Shown: piece by piece, positions 23,251-30,500 of the stretch
How the letters are laid out: each line of letters begins with the position of its first letter
How positions within the stretch are numbered: position 1 is the first letter of the stretch
NCBI GenBank assembly: GCA_031411235.1
Contig: JANOAR010000115.1
Coordinates: 1-30,911, forward strand
From: JANOAR01 sp031411235
GTDB taxonomy: Bacteria; Verrucomicrobiota; Verrucomicrobiia; Verrucomicrobiales; Verrucomicrobiaceae
Direction: 5' to 3'
DNA length: 30,911 bases
Program-made: the position numbers and the translations under genes
The notes under the pieces: model-generated
Told to the model about the DNA's origin: nothing
The model's input: the letters and a program-made list of their open reading frames with translations, nothing else
Database searches by the model: none

Positions 23251-25533
23251 ATGAAAAACACATTCCTCATCGCATCCATCGCCGCTCTGTCGGCCCTCTC
23301 AGCGCAGGCAGGCGACTGGCTCTCCTGGCGCGGCCCTTACCAAACGGGTGTCAGCGCCGAGCACTATGATATGAAGCCTGGTAACGTGCTCGCCGAGACA
23401 CCAGCCTGGACTTACGCCAGCCAATCGCGCGGCTGCCCCGTCGTGTGCGATGGCAAGGTCTTCGACTTCGGCTACTTGGGCGTGAAATCCGAACTCGTAG
23501 AAGTGCTCACCTGCCTGGATGAAAAGACTGGCGTGAAGCAGTGGGAAGTGCAGCTCAAAGACTTCATCAGCGACACCGTGTATAATCGCTATGCCATCGG
23601 CTCGCCCGTCTGCGATGCCGCCACCAAGCGCGTCTATCTGCTCACCGCATATGGCGTCTTCGGCTGCTGGGACTTCTCCGGCAAGGAACTCTGGCGCATC
23701 AGCATGATGGAAAAATTTGGTCGCATGACCTTCCCCAACAGCAAGGTCGGCGCGCCCAGCATCGAAGGCGACTACGTCATCGTGCGCGGCATCACCGCCA
23801 ACTGGGGAGCCGACGGCCCACCCGCCGACCGCTTCTATGCCTTCGACAAAATGAGCGGCGAACTCATCTATGCCAGCACCCCCGGCGAATCCCCACCGCA
23901 GGACAGCTCCTTCAGCCACCCCATCTTCACCACCATCGCTGGCAAGCGCGTGTTCTTCGCCGCCACGGGTTGCGGCAATATCGTCTGCGCCAACGCCCTG
24001 ACTGGCAAAGCCCTGTGGCGTCACAAGTATGCCAAGGCTGGAGCCAACTCGACCGTCATCGTGGCCAAAGATCGCGTCATCGCCATCCATGGCGATGAGA
24101 ACATCGACACCGCCGACAAAGGCCGCATGATCTGCGTCAAGCTACCCACCGAATTTGGCAAAGACCCCATCGCCTTCGATTACACGCTCGATCCTGTCGC
24201 TTGGAAGGCCAATGAACTCTGGCGTTTGCCACTCTCCGCAGGCTCCGGCAGCCCCATCCTCGTCGGCGAGCAAGTCATTCAAATCACCGACACCGGCTCC
24301 GTCGTCGCCGTTAACATCGCCGATGGTAGCATCGCCTGGGAGTCGAAGGTTTCCAACGGCAACACCCACTCCTCGCCGGTGTATGCCAGCGGCTTCGTCT
24401 TTGCCCCGCTGATGGAAGGCACCGTCTTCGTGCTCGATGTAAAGACCGGCAAACAGGTGCAAAAAATTAAGCTCGAAGGCAACTGCATCGGCGCTGCCAT
24501 CGTTGTCAATGGCTCACTCATCGTCCACAGCACCGAGAAGCTTTACAGCTTCAAGATCAACACCAACGGCATCACCACCGACGATATCCCCGCCACCCCA
24601 GCGCTTGCCAAAGGCCCCCCCGCTGGTATCCAGATCATCCCCGCCGAGTTCGCCGTCTTCCCTGGTGAGAAGGTCAGCTTCCGCGCCCGCACCATCGACG
24701 CCGCAGGCAACGTCCTCGGCGACGCTGGCAAACTGAGCTGGGAAACCTTCATCCCACCCACCGCCAAGGTGAAGGCCAAGATTGAAGACGCCAAATTCAA
24801 CGACAGCAATGAGATCGTCGCCAACGCCGATGCCAAGATGGGCGCAGGAGCCTTCAAGGCCACTGACGCCGCTGGCCTGTTCGGCACGGTGCGCGGTCGC
24901 GTCATGCTTCATCCCCCCTTCCAGCAGGACTTCTCAACCTTCAACATCGACCAGGACTTCGCCGCAGAGACCGTCAACCCCGCGTATAAATTTGCCTTCC
25001 CACCGCTGCCCTGGATCGGTGCTCGCTTCAAATTCCAGATCATGGAGCTGAATGGCGAGAAGGTGCTCGGCAAGAGCTTCGACCGCCTGCTCTTCCAGCG
25101 TGGCACCGTCTTCATCGGCACCAGCGACATGAGCAACTACACCGTCGAAGCCGACGTGATGACCGACGGCAATCGCCGTGTGAAGAGCGACGTGGGCGTC
25201 ATCAATCAGCGCTATGCCTTCGTACTTAAAGGCAACGCCAACCTGCTGGAAATCGCTTCCAACTTCGATCGCTTCGCTCACAGCATTCCCTTCAAAATCG
25301 AGCCCTCGAAGTGGTATGTGCTGAAGACCCAAGTCCTCGTCGAAGCCGACGGCATCAACGGCACCACCCGTGCTAAAGTCTGGGACAAAGCCACCCCCGA
25401 GCCCGACGCCTGGACGCTTGAAGTGAAGACCAACCCCGTGCATACCTCCGGCTCGCCTGGCCTCTTTGGCTTCACCCCGCAGAACCAGAAGCGCGTGTAT
25501 TTCGATAACATCAAGGTCACTCCAAACAAATAA
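23251..25533 (+). CDS. Secreted PQQ-like beta-propeller protein with C-terminal jelly-roll-like domain
   Basis: The 760-aa protein has a signal peptide (KNTFLIASIAALSALSAQA) followed directly by GDWLSWRGPYQTGVS, the usual opening of PVC-group PQQ-like propellers. Propeller blades run to about residue 440 with recurring 'G.V.A.D..TG...W' units (CLDEKTGVKQWEVQL, NALTGKALWRHK, NIADGSIAWESKV, DVKTGKQVQKI). Residues ~455-540 form an Ig-like linker (FPGEKVSFRARTIDAAGNVL). Residues ~570-760 resemble a concanavalin-type jelly roll (FDRLLFQRGTVFIGTSDMSNYTVEADV, YFDNIKVTP). It is exported and probably binds or oxidises a carbohydrate, but no catalytic residue is evident; many PQQ-like propellers are BamB-like scaffolds with no cofactor. 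A second propeller gene follows by 45 nt. Confidence 0.9.
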   Translation: MKNTFLIASIAALSALSAQAGDWLSWRGPYQTGVSAEHYDMKPGNVLAETPAWTYASQSRGCPVVCDGKVFDFGYLGVKSELVEVLTCLDEKTGVKQWEVQLKDFISDTVYNRYAIGSPVCDAATKRVYLLTAYGVFGCWDFSGKELWRISMMEKFGRMTFPNSKVGAPSIEGDYVIVRGITANWGADGPPADRFYAFDKMSGELIYASTPGESPPQDSSFSHPIFTTIAGKRVFFAATGCGNIVCANALTGKALWRHKYAKAGANSTVIVAKDRVIAIHGDENIDTADKGRMICVKLPTEFGKDPIAFDYTLDPVAWKANELWRLPLSAGSGSPILVGEQVIQITDTGSVVAVNIADGSIAWESKVSNGNTHSSPVYASGFVFAPLMEGTVFVLDVKTGKQVQKIKLEGNCIGAAIVVNGSLIVHSTEKLYSFKINTNGITTDDIPATPALAKGPPAGIQIIPAEFAVFPGEKVSFRARTIDAAGNVLGDAGKLSWETFIPPTAKVKAKIEDAKFNDSNEIVANADAKMGAGAFKATDAAGLFGTVRGRVMLHPPFQQDFSTFNIDQDFAAETVNPAYKFAFPPLPWIGARFKFQIMELNGEKVLGKSFDRLLFQRGTVFIGTSDMSNYTVEADVMTDGNRRVKSDVGVINQRYAFVLKGNANLLEIASNFDRFAHSIPFKIEPSKWYVLKTQVLVEADGINGTTRAKVWDKATPEPDAWTLEVKTNPVHTSGSPGLFGFTPQNQKRVYFDNIKVTPNK

Positions 25534-25578
25534 CGGCACCGCCATTCTCAACAAAAACGCCTGAACTTTTTCACCTCA

Positions 25579-27141
25579 ATGATGACTGCAAAAACTACTC
25601 TCAAGCTCACCACCCTGGCGGCCTTCGCGGCTGCCTCTGCACTCCAAGCCGCCGACTGGACCCAATGGGGCGGTGCCAACTCGCGCAACATGATCTCGGC
25701 CGAGAAGGGGATGCCCACCCAGTTCAGCCCTGGCAAAAAGAAGGCTGGCAGTGAGGACATCGACATGGCCACCACTGAAAACTGCGCCTGGGTTGCCAAG
25801 CTCGGCTCGTCGTCCTACGGCACCGTCACCATCGCCGATGGCCGCGTCTATGTAGGCACCAACAACGAAAGCCCACGCAGCCCCAAGCACCAGGGCGACC
25901 GCGGCAACGTCATGTGTTTCGATGAAAAGACCGGAGCCTTCAAATGGCAACTCGTCTCGCCCAAGCTCGGCGCGGGCAAAGTCTCCGACTGGGAATTCCT
26001 CGGCATGTGCAGCAGCCCCACCATCGTCGGCGACAAAGGCTACATTGTTACCAACCGCTGCGAGATCATGTGCTTCGACGTGAAGGGCCTCGAAGACGGC
26101 AACCAAGGCTTCGCCGATGAGGCCAAGTACATGGCCGTGCCAGATAAAGACGGCAAGCTCGCCCCCATCGAGCCCGATAGCACCGACGGCGACATCCTCT
26201 GGACTTACGACATGCGCCAGGAACTCGGCGTCTTCCCCCACAACATCGCCTCCAACTATCCTCTCGTTGTCGATGGCAAAGTCTATGTCGCTACCTCAAA
26301 TGGTGTGGACTGGTCACACACCAACCTGCCCGCTCCCACCGCCCCCAGCTTCGTCTGCGTGGATGCCGAGACGGGTAAGTATGAAGCCGAAATCCCCGCC
26401 GAAGCGAAGATCTCCGAGAACGTCATGCACTGCAACTGGGCCTCGCCCACCCTCGCCACCATCGATGGCAAAAACCAAATCATCTTCGCCGCTGGCGATG
26501 GGTTTGTGTATGGCCTCGGCGATGCTAAATCCAAGGTCAAGATCGACGACGAAATCTCCGAGCTGCCCATCCTCTGGAAATATGACGCCGTGGCCAAGGA
26601 ATACCGCATGGATGACAAAGGCGAGAAGCGCAAATACTCCGACTACGATGGCCCCAGCGAACTCATCAGCACCCCCGTCTTCCACGATGGCCTCGTCTAT
26701 GTTTCCATTGGCCAGGATCCCGAACACGGCGAAGGCGTCGGCCAGCTCAGCGCCATCGACCCCAAGACCGGCAAGGCCGTCTGGACCTTCAAGGGTATCG
26801 AGCGCACCATCAGCACCCCCGCTGTCAAAGACGGCCTCATCTACATGGCTGACTACACAGGCCGCCTCTTCTGCCTCGATGCCAAGACCGGCAAAGAGTA
26901 TTGGAAATTCGACACCAAAGGCCATCTCTGGAGCAATCCCATGCTCGTTGATGGCAAGATCTACCTCGGTAACGAAGAGGGCGAACTCTTCATCCTCGCC
27001 GAAGGCAAAGAGCTGAAGGAAATCGGCCACGTCGAATTCCCTGCCGCCATCATGGGCACCCCCATCGCTGCGAATGGCATGCTCTACATCAGCACCCACA
27101 CCCACCTTTATGCCTTCAAAGAAGGCGCGAACGGGAAGTAG
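25579..27141 (+). CDS. Secreted PQQ-like beta-propeller protein
   Basis: The 520-aa protein has a signal peptide (TAKTTLKLTTLAAFAAASALQA) then ADWTQWGGANSRNMISAEKG, the propeller entry motif. Repeated blade signatures span the whole mature protein: CFDEKTGAFKWQLV, VDAETGKYEAEIP, AIDPKTGKAVWTFKG, CLDAKTGKEYWKFDTKGH and a final LYISTHTHLYAF. There is no heme site and no C-terminal extension, unlike its upstream partner. It is expected in the periplasm or on the outer surface; enzymatic activity is undetermined. Two adjacent ATG codons (25579, 25582) are possible starts. The 45-nt spacing, same direction and shared terminator downstream indicate an operon with the longer propeller gene. Confidence 0.9.
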   Translation: MMTAKTTLKLTTLAAFAAASALQAADWTQWGGANSRNMISAEKGMPTQFSPGKKKAGSEDIDMATTENCAWVAKLGSSSYGTVTIADGRVYVGTNNESPRSPKHQGDRGNVMCFDEKTGAFKWQLVSPKLGAGKVSDWEFLGMCSSPTIVGDKGYIVTNRCEIMCFDVKGLEDGNQGFADEAKYMAVPDKDGKLAPIEPDSTDGDILWTYDMRQELGVFPHNIASNYPLVVDGKVYVATSNGVDWSHTNLPAPTAPSFVCVDAETGKYEAEIPAEAKISENVMHCNWASPTLATIDGKNQIIFAAGDGFVYGLGDAKSKVKIDDEISELPILWKYDAVAKEYRMDDKGEKRKYSDYDGPSELISTPVFHDGLVYVSIGQDPEHGEGVGQLSAIDPKTGKAVWTFKGIERTISTPAVKDGLIYMADYTGRLFCLDAKTGKEYWKFDTKGHLWSNPMLVDGKIYLGNEEGELFILAEGKELKEIGHVEFPAAIMGTPIAANGMLYISTHTHLYAFKEGANGK

Positions 27142-27181
27142 TCATAAGGGCGTGATGAGCGCTTGAAATGGAACAAGTCAG

Positions 27182-27212
27182 CGGGCCAAGGGAAACCTTG
27201 GCCCGTTTTTTT
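27182..27212 (+). terminator. Intrinsic terminator of the PQQ-propeller operon
   Basis: CGGGCCAAGG (27182-27191) and CCTTGGCCCG (27196-27205) form a perfect 10-bp stem capped by a GAAA tetraloop, followed by seven T (27206-27212). It lies 40 nt after the second propeller stop and is the best terminator in the window. Confidence 0.95.
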
Positions 27213-27344
27213 GTGCCGCAGCGGGCTGCCGCACTGCTGCCCGTGGCTGCGGTGGGGGCAAAAAGGCCCCTGCTTGCCATAGGGCAACTCTGCTCTCACG
27301 GGGCAAAGGCAATGAGGCGTGGGAACGCCCTCGCTCGCTCTCAC

Positions 27345-28178
27345 TTACAGCCCGCTCGCCCACAGGATCGCGCGGGGCAGCAGATGCTCCAGGCCGGGGG
27401 TGTTCTCGGGGTGGGGGCTGGAGATGAAGACTCGGCCTTTGCCGAAGGTGCCCAGTGCTTGGGCGGGGGAGTTGACCATGACACCCACGGGTGAGCCGTT
27501 CTCGGCGATCTCGGAGCGGAAAAGGGTGATCGTGGTGTAGGCGGGCAGGTCGGGTTTATCGCCGGGTTTGATGATGGGGCCGTTGGCGTAGCGCACCTTG
27601 AAGGTGCCTTTCACATCGCCCAGCAGCGCGTGCCCGGCTTCGGTGATCTCGGCATCCATGAAGCCTTTGCCGCGACGCCATTTGCTGGACACGGTGCTGG
27701 CATTCAGCAGGCCGAGGCTCCACTTGAAGTTGGAGCACGCGAGGTAAGCCCCGGCGCAGACGCCCATGTAACCACCGCCATTGCGGACGAACTCGCGCAC
27801 ATTGTTGCGGCCTGCTTCGCCGAGGCCTTCGGCTTGGCCGCTGCCGGAGCCGCCCGAGAAAACAACAACGTTAAAGGCCTTCAAGTCGATGCTGCCCATC
27901 TGCTCGGCCTTCACTCGGGTGACGGTGGCACCAGGGATGGACTTGATGCGATTCTCCACATTCACCACGCCGTCGATGGGCGCACCTTTGCCATCATAAA
28001 TAGCGACCTTGATGGGCTGGGTTTTGCTTGGTGCCGCAATGATGGTTTTAAGCCCATTGATGTCGGCGGGGATGACGAAGGGCGTTGGCTCGGGTTGTGC
28101 CTTGGGGGCTGGGGTTTGCGCGGGTAGAGCTTGGCTGAGGATGAGCCAGGCGAGGGAGAGGTTGAGGCGGGTTTTCAT
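27345..28178 (-). CDS. Secreted BPL_N / class I glutamine-amidotransferase-like protein
   Basis: The 277-aa protein has a signal peptide (KTRLNLSLAWLILSQALPAQ), a Pro-rich linker (residues ~21-35), and a single amidotransferase-like domain. That domain includes VAIYDGKGAPIDGVVNVENRI, VVFSGGSGSGQAEGLGEAGR, the nucleophile elbow GGGYMGVCAGAYLAC and a C-terminal candidate His-Glu in ISSPHPENTPG. This is the BPL_N (biotin-protein-ligase N-terminal-like) fold, found as secreted proteins of unknown activity in PVC bacteria. The Cys-His-Glu arrangement is retained, so hydrolase activity is possible. It is convergent with the propeller operon, and no partner gene is adjacent. Confidence 0.88.
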   Translation of the reverse strand: MKTRLNLSLAWLILSQALPAQTPAPKAQPEPTPFVIPADINGLKTIIAAPSKTQPIKVAIYDGKGAPIDGVVNVENRIKSIPGATVTRVKAEQMGSIDLKAFNVVVFSGGSGSGQAEGLGEAGRNNVREFVRNGGGYMGVCAGAYLACSNFKWSLGLLNASTVSSKWRRGKGFMDAEITEAGHALLGDVKGTFKVRYANGPIIKPGDKPDLPAYTTITLFRSEIAENGSPVGVMVNSPAQALGTFGKGRVFISSPHPENTPGLEHLLPRAILWASGL

Positions 28179-28311
28179 GGTGAGGCAGGTGTTTCGCTTT
28201 CAGGCGGTGAGGTGACAACGGAGGAGATCACTTCTTTTGCACATCTTTTCCGATTAAGCCGTGCCTTCGCAAATGACGAGGCATTGTAGTTACTGGCATA
28301 ACCACCTTCCC

Positions 28312-28572
28312 AAGCCCCAACGGGGCGGGATATACCAGCCCAGGGCAACGCCCTGGGTACGCCGCGCAACAGGGCTGGGCGAACCCTAGCGACGCCTGGT
28401 ACAGTGGCCCGTAGAGCCCCGCTCCCAGCGATGCCTGCGGCTGGCGCTACCGTGGCAAGGAGGGCCATCAGCCAGTTGTCCCCGCCAGCGCTGCGATGGG
28501 GTCGCCCCTCCGTGCCGATGGCGCAACCCAGGGCGTTGCCCTGGGCTGGTATATTCCGCCCCGTTGGGGCTT
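28312..28572. repeat. REP-like inverted pair of 47-bp double-hairpin units
   Basis: Unit A (28312-28358) and unit B (28526-28572, opposite strand) match at 46 of 47 positions. Each unit contains two small hairpins with AAC loops: GCCCC-AAC-GGGGC, and ACCCAGGGC-AAC-GCCCTGGGT, joined by a short A/T-containing linker. The two units face each other across 167 nt. Such REP/BIME-type elements are non-coding and usually dispersed; spurious translations give strings like NPRALPWAGI.RPVGA. No RAYT transposase gene is in the window. Confidence 0.85.
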
Positions 28573-28639
28573 CGGAAGCTCACTAGGGGGACAGACGCAT
28601 TGGCTCCGGCCTCCAACACTGAGCGTGTTATGGAATTAA

Positions 28640-28829
28640 GCCCAGGGTCGCCGGAGACGAGCGCCAGCGAGTTGCAGGCTACCCCTGGGTACGCTGCGAC
28701 GGCGAGATGCTCAAACCCACGACAAGGCCGGCATCCGTGGTGCCCAGATGCGCTGTTGCCAAGCGATGCCTGCGGCAGACGAGCGAACGACCCCAAGCTC
28801 AGCCACGCCCGTTCGCTGCAGCGTTAGGC
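28640..28829. repeat. Degenerate third repeat copy and attC-like palindrome
   Basis: CCCAGGGT (28640-28647) with ACCCCTGGGT (28680-28689) looks like a diverged copy of the larger REP hairpin with an expanded loop. A 15-mer, AGCGATGCCTGCGGC, is shared by 28427-28441 and 28762-28776 as a direct repeat. Next to the second copy a 62-nt imperfect palindrome (28768-28829) contains GCGAACG/CGTTCGC arms and ends in GTTAGGC, an integron core-site motif. Its opposite end, GCCTGCG, does not match the core consensus. Confidence 0.45.
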
Positions 28830-28859
28830 GTTTCCGGGTGTTGTCGAGAGACGTTCAAA

Positions 28860-30131
28860 TCAGAAGTTCCAGACGACGTAAAACACGCCAGCGGGTCGCG
28901 GCCCCGGCTGCCTGTCGTCGCGGAGTGAGTGGCTAATACTGGCTTTGAGCGACCAGTTGGCGTTGAACGTATAGACCGCGCCGAGCGTAGCCGCGAAAGT
29001 ATGTGCCTCCTGCTGCTCAAGCGGGATAATGCCGTAAAGCTCCGCGCCAGCGGCGAAGTGCTTGTTGAAGTTATAGAGCGTGCCGACACCCCAAAAAGCC
29101 GCGTCGCTCGCCGAGCGGTCGAATGCCCACTGATAGCCCGCCTCCGCGAAGTGATACCAGTCGCCAGTGGTCTTGCCGAACTCGATGGGTAACTGCGCCC
29201 GCCAAAAGCCATCGCTCAATCCGCGGTCAGTGCTCGCCGTTGGGATAGTTACTTTGGGCGCGATGGACACCGCAGGGCGCCAGCCCTTCGGGTCTTCCTC
29301 GATGAAACGCCACTTCACCTTGAAGTCGGTGGTGCCAAAGCCATAGACGCTCGGCCCGCTGTCGGGGTAAAGCCCCGCCCCAGCCATCGTCACGTCGAGG
29401 CGGATGGTGGGAATGATAGCGTAGTTGATGTCGAGAATCGGGCCGGTGAGCGCATCGCCGGAGGCGTTGTGCTCGGCGGCCACGCCGAACTTGATTTCCC
29501 AGCCGGGCGAGAAAAGCGGGTCGTCGGTGAAGAACGGCGAGTCCGCGTTAGCGGACTCGCCGGAGGCGAGTAGGAGAGCGCCTGCGAAAGACCAAAAGAC
29601 TTTCCGAATGCCGGTGCGTGGAGTGCGTGGTTTCATGCGGAAGTAAATGACGATGCCGGTGATGGTGAGGACAAAGAGCGAAAGACCCCAGAACATACCT
29701 AGCACCATGCCGCCGTCGCCAAACGCCTCGCCGGAGTGAAGCCGGAGAATGAATGAATCCTCCGCGTAATCTTCCACGCCGAGAACCTCGCCCGTGCGGG
29801 CGTGGACGGCGATGCGCCGTCCCGCCTGCTGGCCCTGCGGGCCGAAAAAGAAAGTGATGGTCGGCGCATCGCCCTTGAGCTGCCAGACCATCTTGTCGAG
29901 CGGCTGCGCGCCCGCCTGCGTGGCGGCAGCCGCGCGGGCCTTGTCAAAGCTAGCGCCAAACTCTGCGCCCACACTCTGCGCGGTGACGCCCGAAGTAAGG
30001 TCGCGGATACGCTCGCGCTCCATCTCCTCCGCGCCGAAGAACCTGACGCACTCCAGCCAGACGCCGGTGAACGAAGCGAGAAGGAGAAAGATAGCGGCGG
30101 GAACGCCCAGCCAACGGTGAATCTTGCGCAT
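28860..30131 (-). CDS. Fusion of PepSY-type membrane protein and outer-membrane beta-barrel
   Basis: The 423-aa frame joins two unlike proteins. Residues 1-165 form a PepSY_TM-type inner-membrane protein: RKIHRWLGVPAAIFLLLASFTG, a periplasmic PepSY-like part (AVHARTGEVLGVEDYAEDSF, ILRLHSGEAFGDGG) and a second helix LSLFVLTITGIVIYF. At Met166 (codon 29636-29634) a complete second signal peptide begins, MKPRTPRTGIRK then FWSFAGALLLASGESANA. It is followed by a ~225-aa beta-barrel (PGWEIKFGVAAEHNAS, FKVKWRFIEEDP, final aromatic VFYVVWNF) resembling the MetA-pathway phenol-degradation / outer-membrane transporter family. PepSY_TM proteins are often linked to iron or siderophore uptake. The frame is uninterrupted; whether it is made as one chain, cleaved at the internal signal, or started internally is unknown. 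Base use is visibly richer in GCG/GCC codons than the neighbours, suggesting transfer. Confidence 0.85.
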   Translation of the reverse strand: MRKIHRWLGVPAAIFLLLASFTGVWLECVRFFGAEEMERERIRDLTSGVTAQSVGAEFGASFDKARAAAATQAGAQPLDKMVWQLKGDAPTITFFFGPQGQQAGRRIAVHARTGEVLGVEDYAEDSFILRLHSGEAFGDGGMVLGMFWGLSLFVLTITGIVIYFRMKPRTPRTGIRKVFWSFAGALLLASGESANADSPFFTDDPLFSPGWEIKFGVAAEHNASGDALTGPILDINYAIIPTIRLDVTMAGAGLYPDSGPSVYGFGTTDFKVKWRFIEEDPKGWRPAVSIAPKVTIPTASTDRGLSDGFWRAQLPIEFGKTTGDWYHFAEAGYQWAFDRSASDAAFWGVGTLYNFNKHFAAGAELYGIIPLEQQEAHTFAATLGAVYTFNANWSLKASISHSLRDDRQPGPRPAGVFYVVWNF

Positions 30132-30500
30132 AGGTTGTTCTGCCGTGGTAACGCTTTCATTGCAACACGAGACGTGCGGAGTCGCCTAACTTGTTGATCA
30201 TTAACATTTTGTAGGTTTGTCACGGCGCTTCTTTATAGCCGACATTTTCCGGTGATTTCTGACTGTATTCAGGGCACTTGTCGAGAAAATGTCGTCTATC
30301 GCGCGTCAACCTCAATAGCCTGACCCATGTGTCGAGCTATCCACGACCTGAGCGGCAAAGCGGCAGAGTGAGCCGGGGGCGAAGGGTTCCTGCGGAGGGG
30401 GCAGCCCATGAAAGGGGCCATTCTTGACAGACCGTTTCCCCGCCCCCCTTCTGACGTGGCAGACTGAGGACGGGGGGAATACGATCAAGACGAGCGCGGC
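30132..30500. other. Non-coding interval
   Basis: This 369-nt stretch shows no convincing gene. It holds GCCTAAC (30184-30190), the reverse complement of the core-like GTTAGGC at 28823-28829, an isolated 10-bp inverted repeat (listed separately), and an unplaced TTGACA at 30425 with no good -10 partner. The left half is visibly more A/T-rich than the flanking genes. Confidence 0.6.
30240..30294. repeat. 10-bp perfect inverted repeat
   Basis: CGACATTTTC (30240-30249) and GAAAATGTCG (30285-30294) are perfect inverted copies with a 35-nt spacer, upstream of the PepSY/beta-barrel gene. It could be an operator-like site, the remnant ends of a small mobile element, or chance. Confidence 0.5.

Noticed and set aside
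23299..24090. Long minus-strand frame (263 codons) inside the first propeller gene
   Set aside because: It is antisense to a well-supported gene with recognisable propeller repeats; its Gly/Ala/Asp-rich translation with no motifs is what GC-rich codon bias produces on the opposite strand.
26117..27016. Overlapping frames on both strands inside the second propeller gene
   Set aside because: The Ser/Pro/Thr-rich plus-strand and Gly/Val-rich minus-strand translations are low-complexity shadows of the real frame.
28312..28700. Possible CRISPR array
   Set aside because: The units are inverted, few, unevenly spaced and internally palindromic, with no set of equal-length spacers and no cas genes.
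28175..28827. Short ORFs on both strands in the repeat region
   Set aside because: Their translations (PRALPWAGI.RPVGA and similar) come directly from the REP-like palindromes.
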